Source: Alphaproteobacteria bacterium (GTDB lineage: Bacteria; Pseudomonadota; Alphaproteobacteria; Micavibrionales; Micavibrionaceae). From it: 35,045 nucleotides of DNA. Position 1 is the stretch's first letter, and each line of letters starts with the position of its first letter. The DNA lies in NCBI GenBank assembly GCA_021741325.1, contig JAIOYC010000006.1:1-35045 (forward strand), given 5' to 3'. The notes under the pieces are model-generated. The model was not told the origin of the DNA, made no database searches, and worked only from the letters and a program-made list of their open reading frames with translations. This document shows positions 1-7,292 of the stretch, piece after piece. Made by a program: the position numbers and the translations under genes.

Positions 1-104
1 GCCTCCAGCAAGGCACGGTCCACAGTGATCGAGCCTTCATAATGAAGGTCGGAGCCCGTTACGGTCGCCCGGTGGATCTTGCTTTTGAGAAGACGCAAAC
101 GCAT
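1..104 (-). CDS. panD: Aspartate 1-decarboxylase proenzyme, N-terminal part (runs off the window start)
   Basis: PanD converts L-aspartate to beta-alanine for pantothenate and coenzyme A synthesis in the cytosol. Only the first 34 codons plus two bases are present. The translation begins [19 protein letters not shown], and then reaches the self-cleavage site: Gly24-Ser25, followed by ITVD, the position at which PanD cleaves itself to make its pyruvoyl cofactor. The ATG lies at 102-104. No convincing Shine-Dalgarno sequence precedes it, but a promoter-like pair ends just before the ATG, so the message could be leaderless. It follows the OmpA-like gene on the same strand, about 60 bases away. 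Identification is firm despite the truncation because the N-terminus and cleavage site are diagnostic. Confidence 0.93.
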   Translation of the reverse strand, partial: MRLRLLKSKIHRATVTGSDLHYEGSITVDRALLE

Positions 105-111
105 GGGGGCA

Positions 112-140
112 GGTTTACGGAACCAGAGGTTTCAAGTCAA
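112..140 (-). promoter_or_regulatory. Candidate sigma-70-like promoter of panD, possibly leaderless
   Basis: On the minus strand TTGACT (140-135) is followed after 17 bases by TAAACC (117-112). The -35 matches 5 of 6 consensus bases but the -10 only 3 of 6. Transcription would begin at about 105, directly at the panD ATG (104), which would explain the missing ribosome binding site. This is a pattern match only. Confidence 0.3.
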
Positions 141-165
141 GGGGAGGGGAGGGTGTTTGCATGCC

Positions 166-567
166 TCAAAATCCAGGATCCTCAACAACCCTAAAATCGA
201 TCGCGCCCTTGGTAAAAAACGAAGATCCCGTTGGGGTAAAGCGGCGCGAGGGAATGCCGTGATTCTCGAGATACCTGCCAATCTCTTTCGCCCGCTTCAT
301 CTGCAATCCCGGATCCGGACAAGGCGTTTCTGTATAACCGCAAATCAGGACAGAGCCGGTATTTTCGCGCAGATAGCCCACCAGACTGTCCAGCGTGGAG
401 GATCCCCTCGGAGAAATCACGGACGATCCCGGGGAAAACCCCGAAACGCGCTGCTCCGGGGGCATGGAAGAGCTGTGAAGAAATCCGCCCTCCCAGCTGG
501 CATATATGTTGAACAATCCTGCAAGGATAAGAGTGCCGCAAACAGACGCCACGGTTGTCTTTTGCAT
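166..567 (-). CDS. Small membrane-anchored protein with an OmpA-like C-terminal domain
   Basis: This is a 133-residue protein of unknown role. Residues about 5-24 form one hydrophobic segment that could be a signal anchor or an uncleaved signal peptide. The rest resembles a shortened OmpA/MotB peptidoglycan-binding fold: a leucine-rich helix (STLDSLVGYLRE), a beta strand ending in ICGYTET where OmpA has a GHTD-like motif, then a helix (KRAKEIGRYLENHGI) matching the usual RA..V..YL...GI pattern. The Asp of the GHTD motif is replaced by Glu, and the arginine that contacts diaminopimelate is not clearly placed, so binding may be altered. An AGGGA element about 8 bases before the ATG supports the start. 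It lies 33 bases downstream of yejB and may share its transcript. Confidence 0.6.
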   Translation of the reverse strand: MQKTTVASVCGTLILAGLFNIYASWEGGFLHSSSMPPEQRVSGFSPGSSVISPRGSSTLDSLVGYLRENTGSVLICGYTETPCPDPGLQMKRAKEIGRYLENHGIPSRRFTPTGSSFFTKGAIDFRVVEDPGF

Positions 568-600
568 TAAACCATTCCCTTTCTCCGGCGGACAACAGGG

Positions 601-1710
601 TTATACCCCCCGGGCCTCGAAATCGATCCGGGGGTCGACAAGCACATACACCACGTCGCGTACCAGCGTCGCGATCAGCCCGATCAGCGCGAAGATATAG
701 AGCGTCCCCAGCACCACGGGGTAATCGCGGTTGATCACGCTCTCATAGCCGAGCAGCCCGAGGCCATCCAAAGAAAAAATCACCTCGATCAGCAGAGAGC
801 CGGTGAAGAATATACTGATGAACGCAGCGGGAAATCCAGCGATCACGATCAGCATCGCATTGCGGAATACATGCCCGTAGAGCACATCCCGCTCCGCCAG
901 ACCCTTCGCGCGGGCCGTCAGCACATATTGTTTCCCGATTTCGTCCAGAAAGGAATTCTTCGTCAGCAGCGTGAGCGACGCAAACCCGCTGATCACCAGC
1001 GCCAGCGTCGGCAGCACCATATGCCACGCGTAGTCCGCCGCCACGCGCCACCACGGCATGTCCTGCCATCCGTCCGACAGCAGACCACGAAGCGGGAAAA
1101 TGTCCAAATACCGCCCCCCCGCGAACAGCACGATCAGCAGGATCGCAAACATGAAGGACGGAACCGCATAACCGACGAAGATCGCCGCGCTGGTCCACAT
1201 GTCGAAGGGCTCCCCGTCCCGCACGGCCTTTTTGATCCCCAGCGGAATGGAAATCAGATAGATGATGAGTGTGGACCACAGGCCCAGGGAGATGGAGACC
1301 GGCATTTTTTCCGTCACAAGGCTCCACACGCCGACATCCCGGTAATAGCTCTGACCCAGATCGAAACGGGCATAATTTTTGAGCATGATCCAAAAACGCT
1401 CGGGCGCGGGCTTGTCGAATCCGTAAAGCTTTTCCAGCTCCGCGATGAATTCGGGATCCAGCCCCTGCGCACCGCGGTATTGACTCCCCTGCCCCGTCGC
1501 GGAAGCCGCCATCGCGCCGGCAGAGCCCGAATCCCCGCCTCCGCCGCCGGCAAAGCGAGCTGTCGCCTCCCCGCCATGGCCCTGGAGCTCGGCAATCATG
1601 CGCTCCACCGGACCGCCCGGCACGAACTGGATGACGACGAAGCTGATGACCAAAATCCCAAACAGGGTTGGGATCATGAGCAGGAGGCGCTTGAGGATAT
1701 AAGAGGCCAT
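601..1710 (-). CDS. yejB: YejB-type oligopeptide/microcin C ABC transporter permease
   Basis: This is one of the two membrane permeases of a YejABEF importer, which takes up short peptides and, in E. coli, microcin C across the inner membrane. It has 369 residues. A first membrane segment near residues 9-30 ends in FVPGGPVE, typical of DppB/YejB permeases. A long periplasmic loop rich in Gly, Ala and Ser (about 44-85) is the insertion characteristic of YejB compared with DppB. Five further membrane segments follow, with the ATPase-contact EAA-like loop around [20 protein letters not shown]. The C-terminus, [11 protein letters not shown], is typical of YejB. The genes for the binding protein, second permease and ATPase (yejA, yejE, yejF) are not next to it: an RHH gene lies upstream and an OmpA-like gene downstream. 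Function is confident, its partners are not visible. Confidence 0.9.
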   Translation of the reverse strand: MASYILKRLLLMIPTLFGILVISFVVIQFVPGGPVERMIAELQGHGGEATARFAGGGGGDSGSAGAMAASATGQGSQYRGAQGLDPEFIAELEKLYGFDKPAPERFWIMLKNYARFDLGQSYYRDVGVWSLVTEKMPVSISLGLWSTLIIYLISIPLGIKKAVRDGEPFDMWTSAAIFVGYAVPSFMFAILLIVLFAGGRYLDIFPLRGLLSDGWQDMPWWRVAADYAWHMVLPTLALVISGFASLTLLTKNSFLDEIGKQYVLTARAKGLAERDVLYGHVFRNAMLIVIAGFPAAFISIFFTGSLLIEVIFSLDGLGLLGYESVINRDYPVVLGTLYIFALIGLIATLVRDVVYVLVDPRIDFEARGV

Positions 1711-1777
1711 AGGCCATTCTAATCCCGCAAGATTTGGAAAAGAAGCAGATTTATCGCGAAAATTAACGGATATTGGA

Positions 1778-2005
1778 TTAGGTTTTATTCTGAAGAGTCT
1801 TCAAAATATAAACCCGAATGGCGCTGGATAAATTGCGCGGGCCGCGCGCCTTGTCTATCTCCGCGATAAGCGCGGCGACGGAGCGACCTTCCCGGAGCGA
1901 GGCTTGTTTCAGCTCCGCCCAGAATTCCTCCTCCAGCGAGATGGAGGTGCGATGGCCCGCGATGGCGACAGAGCGTTTTTTCAAGCCCTCCGCTTTCTTG
2001 AGCAT
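1778..2005 (-). CDS. RHH_4-type ribbon-helix-helix protein coupled to dapB
   Basis: This 75-residue protein belongs to the alphaproteobacterial RHH_4 group, presumed DNA-binding ribbon-helix-helix proteins with no established target that I can name. The conserved pattern is clear: [20 protein letters not shown], then a helix with [13 protein letters not shown], then [12 protein letters not shown] chose the internal ATG at 2003-2005 rather than the longer reading to 2119, because the extra 38 residues overlap dapB and are not conserved-looking. This ATG sits 4 bases after the dapB stop codon (TAAGCCTATG), so translation is probably coupled to dapB. A link with lysine or cell-wall metabolism is only positional. 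Confidence 0.85.
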   Translation of the reverse strand: MLKKAEGLKKRSVAIAGHRTSISLEEEFWAELKQASLREGRSVAALIAEIDKARGPRNLSSAIRVYILKTLQNKT

Positions 2006-2009
2006 AGGC

Positions 2010-2783
2010 TTACAATCCCAGAACATCGCGCATGGAATACAGGCCGGGCTTTTTCTGATCCAGCGCCCATTGCGCAGCCCGCAGCGCACCCCGCGCGAAC
2101 AGTAGGCGGTCGGTAGCAATATGGCTCAGCTCTATGCGTTCGCCCTCGCCATAAAAATACACCCTGTGATCGCCCACGACATCGCCACCGCGCGCTACGG
2201 AAAAACCAATCGTGCCCGGATTGCGCGCACCTGTATGGCCTTCGCGGCTATAGACCGCGGATTTTTGAAGATCCACGCCCCGGCCGGATGCCGCCGCACG
2301 GCCTATGGCCAGCGCCGTTCCCGAAGGCGCGTCGACCTTGCGCTTGTGATGGGATTCGAAGATCTCGATATCCCAGTTTTCCGCCGCCAGACGGGGGGCG
2401 GCCTGTTCGACCAGCGCGAGAAGAATATTCACGCCCACGCTCATATTGGCGGCATAGACGATTCGCGTTTCCCGGGCAGCATCGGCCAGTTCCTGTTCAT
2501 CCGCCGCCGACAGCCCCGTGGTGCCGACCACGTAGGCTTTTTTATGCTTGGCGGCCAGCCAGGTGTTTTGACGGGTGGCCTCTGGGGTCGTAAAATCAAT
2601 CACAGCATCGGCGCGTGCGAACAATTCGGCAGGATCGGCGGTTGTAAAAAAATCCGTTTTTCCCAAGTCGGCGGACAGAACCGTTCCCCCCGCCAGTTCC
2701 AGCCCCTCATGCCCACCCGCGCGGAGCTCCTGCACCAGAGACGATCCCATGCGCCCCAGACATCCGGCCACTCCGATTTTCAT
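2010..2783 (-). CDS. dapB: 4-hydroxy-tetrahydrodipicolinate reductase
   Basis: DapB reduces 4-hydroxy-tetrahydrodipicolinate with NAD(P)H in the diaminopimelate and lysine pathway, in the cytosol. The 257-residue length is usual for the family. The Rossmann motif GVAGCLGRMG is at residues 4-13. VIDFTTPEAT (61-70) and VVGTTGL (85-91) are nucleotide- and substrate-site strands. The signature ESHHKRKVDAPSGTA (143-157) carries the catalytic His145 and Lys149, spaced as in E. coli DapB. A GGGA element about 8 bases before the ATG supports the start. It is divergent from hisA across 77 bases and is followed directly by the RHH gene. Confidence 0.97.
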   Translation of the reverse strand: MKIGVAGCLGRMGSSLVQELRAGGHEGLELAGGTVLSADLGKTDFFTTADPAELFARADAVIDFTTPEATRQNTWLAAKHKKAYVVGTTGLSAADEQELADAARETRIVYAANMSVGVNILLALVEQAAPRLAAENWDIEIFESHHKRKVDAPSGTALAIGRAAASGRGVDLQKSAVYSREGHTGARNPGTIGFSVARGGDVVGDHRVYFYGEGERIELSHIATDRLLFARGALRAAQWALDQKKPGLYSMRDVLGL

Positions 2784-2795
2784 AGCTTTATCCCT

Positions 2796-2823
2796 TTGCT
2801 TTTGAATGAGGTTTCCCTATAAA
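2796..2823 (+). promoter_or_regulatory. Candidate promoter of hisA-hisF
   Basis: TTGCTT (2796-2801) and TATAAA (2818-2823) are separated by 16 bases in the divergent dapB-hisA gap. Transcription would start about 30 bases before the hisA ATG. Both boxes match sigma-70 consensus moderately well. Confidence 0.45.
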
Positions 2824-2860
2824 ACCATAAAAGGGCGCAAATTTACATGAATAGTTTCAG

Positions 2861-3583
2861 ATGATCCTTTATCCCGCGATAGATTTGAAAAATGGCCGCT
2901 GTGTCCGCCTTTACAAGGGCGATATGGAGCAGGCCACGGTGTATAACGACGACCCGTCGGCGCAGGGGCTCGCCTGGCAGGATGCCGGATTTTCATGGCT
3001 TCATGTGGTGGATCTGGACGGGGCGGTTCATGGATCGCCCGAGAACCATCACGCGGTCCGGGAGATTCTCAAAGTCGTTAGAATTCCCATCCAGCTCGGC
3101 GGCGGCATTCGCACGCACGGGCAGATCGCGCACTGGCTGGAGGCCGGAATCAGCCGGATCATCCTGGGCACGGCGGCGGTGCGCGACCCGGACCTGGTGA
3201 AAGTCGCCTGCCGGGAGTTTCCCGGCCAGATCGCGGTGGGAATCGACGCGCGGGCGGGGAGAGTGTCTGTTGAAGGCTGGGTTCATGATGCCAATATCAC
3301 CGCTGTCGAACTGGCCAGACATTTCGAGGATGCCGGGGTAGCCGCCATTATTTTCACCGACATCGACCGCGACGGCACGGGGGAGGGAATCAATATCGCC
3401 TCCACGGTAGAACTGGCGCAGGCGACGTCCATTCCGGTCATTGCTTCGGGCGGCGCGGGATCGCTGGGAGATATCAAAGCCGTGAAGGATGCGGGCCTAC
3501 CCGGGATGATCATCGGAAAGGCGCTGTATGACGGACGGATCGACCCGGCAGAAGCGCTGGCCGCCGCGAACAGGGGGAAATAA
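2861..3583 (+). CDS. hisA: ProFAR isomerase (phosphoribosylformimino-5-aminoimidazole carboxamide ribotide isomerase)
   Basis: HisA opens the ribose ring of ProFAR to give PRFAR, the fourth step of histidine synthesis, in the cytosol. The 240 residues form a (beta/alpha)8 barrel built of two similar halves. Near the N-terminus is [17 protein letters not shown] with the catalytic Asp (residue 7 by this start). The second catalytic Asp is in VGIDARAG. The phosphate sites GGGIRT and ASGGAGS are present. The ribosome binding site is weak. The stop overlaps the hisF start (TAATG). Many alphaproteobacteria have hisB-hisH-hisA-hisF-hisE together; here only hisA and hisF are present, so the rest of the pathway is elsewhere. 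Confidence 0.97.
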   Translation: MILYPAIDLKNGRCVRLYKGDMEQATVYNDDPSAQGLAWQDAGFSWLHVVDLDGAVHGSPENHHAVREILKVVRIPIQLGGGIRTHGQIAHWLEAGISRIILGTAAVRDPDLVKVACREFPGQIAVGIDARAGRVSVEGWVHDANITAVELARHFEDAGVAAIIFTDIDRDGTGEGINIASTVELAQATSIPVIASGGAGSLGDIKAVKDAGLPGMIIGKALYDGRIDPAEALAAANRGK

Positions 3584-4347
3584 TGCTCAAAACCCGGATC
3601 ATTCCCTGTCTTGACGTCGATAATGGCCGCGTGGTGAAGGGCGTCAACTTCGTCGATATCGTCGATGCAGGAGATCCGGTCGCGCAGGCAAAGATCTATA
3701 ACGACCAGGGCGCGGACGAACTGTGTTTTCTGGACATCACGGCTACCCACCAGGAGCGCCGTACAATGTTGGATGTGGTTTCCCGCGTAGCGGAGGAAAT
3801 TTTTATGCCCATGACCGTGGGCGGCGGCGTGCGCACGCTAGAGGATATCCGCAACCTGCTCCAGGCCGGCACGGACAAGGTCGCGATCAATTCCGCGGCG
3901 GTGAACCACCCTGAATTCGTGCGGGAAGCGGCCGAAAAATGCGGAAGTCAATGCATCGTCGTGGCCATAGACGCCAAGGAAAAAGCGGATGGCTCCGCCG
4001 GATGGGAGGTCTTCACCCACGGCGGCCGCAAGGGCACGGGGATCGACGCGGTGGAATGGGCGCAGCGCATGGCAGCATATGGGGCGGGAGAAATCCTTCT
4101 CACTTCCATGGACCGGGACGGGACGAAAAAAGGCTTCAATCTGGCCCTTACCCGTGCGGTCTCAGACGCCGTGAGCGTGCCTGTCATCGCCTCGGGCGGT
4201 GTGGGCACACTGCAACATCTCGTAGATGGGATTCAGGAGGGCGGGGCTTCGGCCGTTCTGGCGGCTTCTATTTTTCACTTCGGCCAGCACACCATTGGAG
4301 AGGCCAAACAGGCCCTGTACGACGCCGGAATTCCGGTGCGGCTGTAA
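3583..4347 (+). CDS. hisF: Imidazole glycerol phosphate synthase, cyclase subunit
   Basis: HisF uses ammonia channelled from HisH to close the imidazole ring, making imidazole glycerol phosphate and AICAR; AICAR feeds purine synthesis. The 254-residue length is standard. Catalytic Asp11 lies in [14 protein letters not shown], and the second catalytic Asp in VVAIDAKEK. Phosphate-binding loops GGGVRT and ASGGVGT are intact. A GGGGGA sequence precedes the start, and the ATG shares one base with the hisA stop, so the two are translationally coupled. Its partner hisH is not in this window. It converges on nnrD, whose stop codon is adjacent with no visible terminator between them. Confidence 0.98.
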   Translation: MLKTRIIPCLDVDNGRVVKGVNFVDIVDAGDPVAQAKIYNDQGADELCFLDITATHQERRTMLDVVSRVAEEIFMPMTVGGGVRTLEDIRNLLQAGTDKVAINSAAVNHPEFVREAAEKCGSQCIVVAIDAKEKADGSAGWEVFTHGGRKGTGIDAVEWAQRMAAYGAGEILLTSMDRDGTKKGFNLALTRAVSDAVSVPVIASGGVGTLQHLVDGIQEGGASAVLAASIFHFGQHTIGEAKQALYDAGIPVRL

Positions 4348-5109
4348 TCAGACTTTGAACAATCCCCGCAAAGTCTGCGGAATCAGATCCGGTAAATCTT
4401 CCGCCACCAGGCCCGGCCCAAAGCGCAGAGCACAGTCTCCATGAATCCACGCCGAAGCGCAGGCAGCCTTGAAGGGCTCCATTCCCTGCGCCAAAAGCCC
4501 TGTTATCATGCCCGCCAGAACATCGCCTGTCCCGGCCGTGGCCAGCAAGGCCGAAGCATGTCCATTCACGGCCACCCGCCCATCCGGCGCGGCGATGACG
4601 GTTTCCGCCCCCTTGAGGACAAGAATTGCACCAGCCTGCCGCGCCGCACTCAGAGCTTTTTCGATCCGAGATCCCTGTATACTTGGGAAAATCCGGGCGA
4701 ATTCTCCCTCATGCGGCGTTAGAATATAGGTCCCTTGCAGCGTACCGGATATAAATTCCAAGGCGCCTGCATCCAGAACCGTGGGAATGTCCAAAGAAAA
4801 ATCCGGCGGGCTCGCGCTGCCGCCTGGTCCGCAGAGACGGGCCGTGACGCGCGTGTCCTTCCAGCCCGTATCTTCCCGCACCATAATATGAGCCGGCAAG
4901 CACGCGCGGTAGAAATCGCCCCGACCCCTATCTGTCAGAACCGTGACAAGTCCCGCGCCCATACGGGCGCAGGCTGACGCCGCCAGCCGCGTGGCCCCGG
5001 TCAGTCCCGGCGCGCCATGGATTAGGGCATGGCCGCAATCATATTTGTGGATATCCCCTGTTTTTTGCGGGAAATCGGCGCCCCAAAGATCGGGAGTATT
5101 ATGGATCAC
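4348..5109 (-). CDS. nnrD: ADP-dependent NAD(P)H-hydrate dehydratase, stand-alone
   Basis: NnrD repairs damaged hydrated NADH and NADPH, using ADP in most bacteria. This is the ribokinase-like C-terminal domain alone, 253 residues. In many bacteria it is fused to the epimerase NnrE, which is absent here. The signatures are HALIHGAPGLTGATRLAA near the N-terminus, the nucleotide-site KGAETVI, and the C-terminal ATAGTGDVLAGMITGLLAQG with its catalytic Asp. The usual D(A/S)DAL motif reads DAGAL here, an acidic-to-Gly change. The reading frame stays open to 5208 but would run into tRNA-His, so I chose the GTG at 5107-5109, which has GGGGAGGA about 11 bases upstream. It follows tRNA-His by about 54 bases and is probably on the same transcript. 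Confidence 0.88.
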   Translation of the reverse strand: MIHNTPDLWGADFPQKTGDIHKYDCGHALIHGAPGLTGATRLAASACARMGAGLVTVLTDRGRGDFYRACLPAHIMVREDTGWKDTRVTARLCGPGGSASPPDFSLDIPTVLDAGALEFISGTLQGTYILTPHEGEFARIFPSIQGSRIEKALSAARQAGAILVLKGAETVIAAPDGRVAVNGHASALLATAGTGDVLAGMITGLLAQGMEPFKAACASAWIHGDCALRFGPGLVAEDLPDLIPQTLRGLFKV

Positions 5110-5163
5110 GGGATTTAAGGTCCTCCCCAAGAAATCCTGCACAGCCAACAGCGGCAGGGAAAA

Positions 5164-5239
5164 TGGGGCGACTGACGGGGATCGAACCCGCGACAACTCG
5201 GACCACAACCGAGGGCTCTACCACTGAGCTACAGTCGCC
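5164..5239 (-). tRNA. tRNA-His (anticodon GTG)
   Basis: All cloverleaf arms can be drawn. The acceptor stem GCGACTG (5238-5232) pairs with CAGTCGC (5174-5168). The anticodon stem CTCGG/CCGAG encloses TTGTGGT with anticodon GTG. The T arm reads GCGGG TTCGATC CCCGT with one G-T pair. The extra 5' G-1 (5239) faces C73 (5167), the identity element read by histidyl-tRNA synthetase, and CCA is encoded at 5166-5164. A promoter lies upstream and nnrD lies downstream. Confidence 0.97.
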
Positions 5240-5274
5240 ATGGCCAGCGCGACGCACGCCGGTCAGAATGTTTC

Positions 5275-5302
5275 TCTATATACTCGACGCCTTGGCCGTC
5301 AA
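5275..5302 (-). promoter_or_regulatory. Promoter of tRNA-His (and probably nnrD)
   Basis: On the minus strand TTGACG (5302-5297) and TATAGA (5280-5275) are 16 bases apart. Transcription would start about 30 bases before the tRNA 5' end. The strength of the match and its position before a stable RNA gene make it credible. Confidence 0.65.
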
Positions 5303-5329
5303 GTCCCTTCCTCAAATTCCTATCTTTAT

Positions 5330-5680
5330 TTAATGATTAATGGCGTATCCCAGCTTCCTGAGAACGGCGATTCCCACGCGCTGGTCCAGTTCTTTGGGGT
5401 GGATGGTGATTTGTTTCTTTCCATCCTTTTCCACCGTGTAATCCTGAATGGTACGTCTGGCCACAGCCCTTACCATCTCATTAAAGTTATCATAAAGCTT
5501 TGATCCTGGGTTTTTATGCTTTGTGCCAAAGAGTTTTAGATCAACCTGATGAACCCCGTAAGCTTCGATTTCTTTGCCCGGATAATCCTTTCCCAACTGG
5601 AAATTGTGATTTAGGGAGTTCAGGGAAAGCAATTGCGGACGAAGCTGGTCCAGCAGTTCTGCGTTTGATTTCAAAGTCAT
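5330..5680 (-). CDS. Hypothetical protein, 116 residues
   Basis: I do not recognise this family. The protein is soluble-looking, has no signal peptide or membrane segment, contains no cysteine, and mixes basic and acidic residues. A helical N-terminus (NAELLDQLRPQLLSLNSLN) is followed by a central stretch that may be beta-rich (VHQVDLKLFGTKHK), then a helix (LYDNFNEMVRAVARRTI) and a strand pair around YTVEKDGKKQITIHP. GAGAAAG stands about 10 bases before the ATG. It is divergent from glnA across 135 bases and lies upstream of the tRNA-His promoter on the same strand. Its amino-acid make-up and a plausible start support a real gene, not a chance frame, but no function can be given. Confidence 0.6.
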   Translation of the reverse strand: MTLKSNAELLDQLRPQLLSLNSLNHNFQLGKDYPGKEIEAYGVHQVDLKLFGTKHKNPGSKLYDNFNEMVRAVARRTIQDYTVEKDGKKQITIHPKELDQRVGIAVLRKLGYAINH

Positions 5681-5728
5681 GTTTTGTGCTTTCTCATCTT
5701 AACCAACGCGCGTAGAATCATAAGGCTC

Positions 5729-5744
5729 TGGCGTATGGATTGTT
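5729..5744 (+). promoter_or_regulatory. Possible sigma-54 (-24/-12) element upstream of glnA
   Basis: TGGCGTATGGATTGTT keeps the TGGC of the -24 box and the TTG of the -12 box in proper phase, with GT instead of the usual GC at -12. Three of the twelve constrained positions differ from TGGCACR-N4-TTGCW. It lies about 70 bases before the glnA ATG. Nitrogen-regulated sigma-54 control of glnA is common in proteobacteria, but no NtrC sites were established here. Confidence 0.3.
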
Positions 5745-5815
5745 TTTGGCGTAAGCGCATGATACAGAAGCCCTATTGCCCCGTCAATAACTTATGGTAA
5801 GAACAAGGTGAGGCC

Positions 5816-7246
5816 ATGTCCGCGAACATCCTGAAATTCAAGAATAACACCGCGCTGATCAAATTCATTGATGAGAACGACATCCAGTTCATTGACCTGA
5901 ATTTTACGGATTTACGCGGAAAATGGCACCACACCACCGAGCATGTCAGTGCCTTTGGAGACGACAAGCTGAGGGACGGGGTCTATTTCGATGGCTCGTC
6001 GATCGCGGGATGGCGGGATATCGACAATTCGGATATGAATATCCGGCCCGATATCACACGCGTGTGCCTGGATCCCTTCGCCGCCCAAAAAACCATTAAA
6101 ATCATCTGCGACGTCATTGATCCGCAAACCGGGCGCCCCTACGAGCGCGACCCCCGGCAGATCGCAAAAGCCGCCGAGGCGTATCTGAAAAAGGCTACCA
6201 TCGGGGACACGGCCTATTTCGGGCCCGAGGCTGAATTCTTTATCTTTGATGATGTCCGGATCGATGTCGCGCCCCATCATGTGGGATTCCGGATCGACAG
6301 CGAGGAAGGCCCCTATAACAGCGGCCGGCACTATGAAACCGGGAACAAGGGGCACCGCCCCGGCCCCAAGGGCGGGTATTTCCCCGACAGTCCCGTCGAC
6401 AGCCTGTCCGATATTCGAGGAGAGATGGTGACGGTCATGCAAAGCATGGGGATCTCCGTTGAAAAGCATCACCACGAAGTGGCCCCGAGCCAGTGCGAGA
6501 TCGGAATTTTATATTCCACCTTGACGAATTGCGCGGACAATATTCAGATTTATAAGCACGTGGTCCAAAACGTCGCCAACAGCTACGGCAAGACCGCCAC
6601 CTTCATGCCCAAACCCATCTTCGGGGATAATGGCTCGGGTATGCATGTACATCAATCGATCTGGAACAAGGGCGATCCTCTGTTTGCCGGAAGCGGATAT
6701 GCGGGCCTTTCGGACATCGCGCTTTATTATATAGGCGGCATCATCCGGCACGCCCGGGCCCTGAATGCTTTTACAAACCCCACCACAAACAGCTATAAAC
6801 GCCTGGTGCCCGGCTATGAAGCGCCGGTGCTCCTGGCCTATTCGGCGAACAACCGTTCGGCCTCGTGCCGCATTCCTCATGCCGGCACACAGGCGGGAAA
6901 ACGGGTGGAAGTGCGCTTCCCTGATCCCTGCGCCAATCCCTATCTGGCGCTGGCGGCCATGCTTATGGCGGGACTGGACGGGATCGAGAATAAAATCCAT
7001 CCCGGCGAGGCCATGGATAAAAATCTCTATCACCTTTCAAAAGAGGATCAATCCCGCATTCCCACCGTCTGCGGTTCTTTGCGGGACGCGTTGGCCGCGC
7101 TGGAGAGCGACAAGGACTTCCTCATGAAAGGAGATGTTTTCTCCCAAGATATCATCGACGCTTATATCGCACTAAAGCGCGAGGAGCTGGACACCTACGA
7201 AACCATGGTGCATCCGGTCGAATATTCCATGTATTACTCTTCCTGA
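5816..7246 (+). CDS. glnA: Type I glutamine synthetase
   Basis: GlnA joins ammonia to glutamate at the cost of ATP and is the main entry of ammonia into metabolism; it acts as a cytosolic dodecamer. The 476-residue length fits the adenylylated class I-beta enzymes. Visible signatures are VYFDGSSIAGW, the metal-site GPEAEFFIFDD, NGSGMHVHQS, and KRLVPGYEAPV, followed by NRSASCRIP. Tyr405 in DKNLYHLSKED is at the position adenylylated by GlnE, so activity is probably controlled by uridylylation and adenylylation. The loop has Ser-Lys where PP is usual. An AAGGTGAGG element precedes the ATG. The PII gene glnB, often upstream, is not here. It converges on the TcpQ-C gene. Confidence 0.98.
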   Translation: MSANILKFKNNTALIKFIDENDIQFIDLNFTDLRGKWHHTTEHVSAFGDDKLRDGVYFDGSSIAGWRDIDNSDMNIRPDITRVCLDPFAAQKTIKIICDVIDPQTGRPYERDPRQIAKAAEAYLKKATIGDTAYFGPEAEFFIFDDVRIDVAPHHVGFRIDSEEGPYNSGRHYETGNKGHRPGPKGGYFPDSPVDSLSDIRGEMVTVMQSMGISVEKHHHEVAPSQCEIGILYSTLTNCADNIQIYKHVVQNVANSYGKTATFMPKPIFGDNGSGMHVHQSIWNKGDPLFAGSGYAGLSDIALYYIGGIIRHARALNAFTNPTTNSYKRLVPGYEAPVLLAYSANNRSASCRIPHAGTQAGKRVEVRFPDPCANPYLALAAMLMAGLDGIENKIHPGEAMDKNLYHLSKEDQSRIPTVCGSLRDALAALESDKDFLMKGDVFSQDIIDAYIALKREELDTYETMVHPVEYSMYYSS

Positions 7247-7292
7247 GCACTCCGCGCCCGGAAATATCGCGCCGGAGCAAACGTGAACCTAC

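Noticed and set aside
871-1722. 283-residue plus-strand frame opposite yejB
   Set aside because: Its composition, rich in Arg, His, Gln and Pro, is that of an antisense shadow of a GC-rich membrane protein gene.
2121-2822. 233-residue plus-strand frame opposite dapB
   Set aside because: dapB is certain by its signatures; the frame has no family features.
5110-5208. N-terminal extension of nnrD to 5208
   Set aside because: It would be translated from within tRNA-His. The GTG at 5109 with GGGGAGGA upstream fits the family's N-terminus.
5164-5239. tRNA-His lacking G-1, as in some alphaproteobacteria
   Set aside because: My first fold placed the acceptor stem one base off. With T8 and A9 set correctly, G-1 (5239) pairs with C73 and CCA is encoded.
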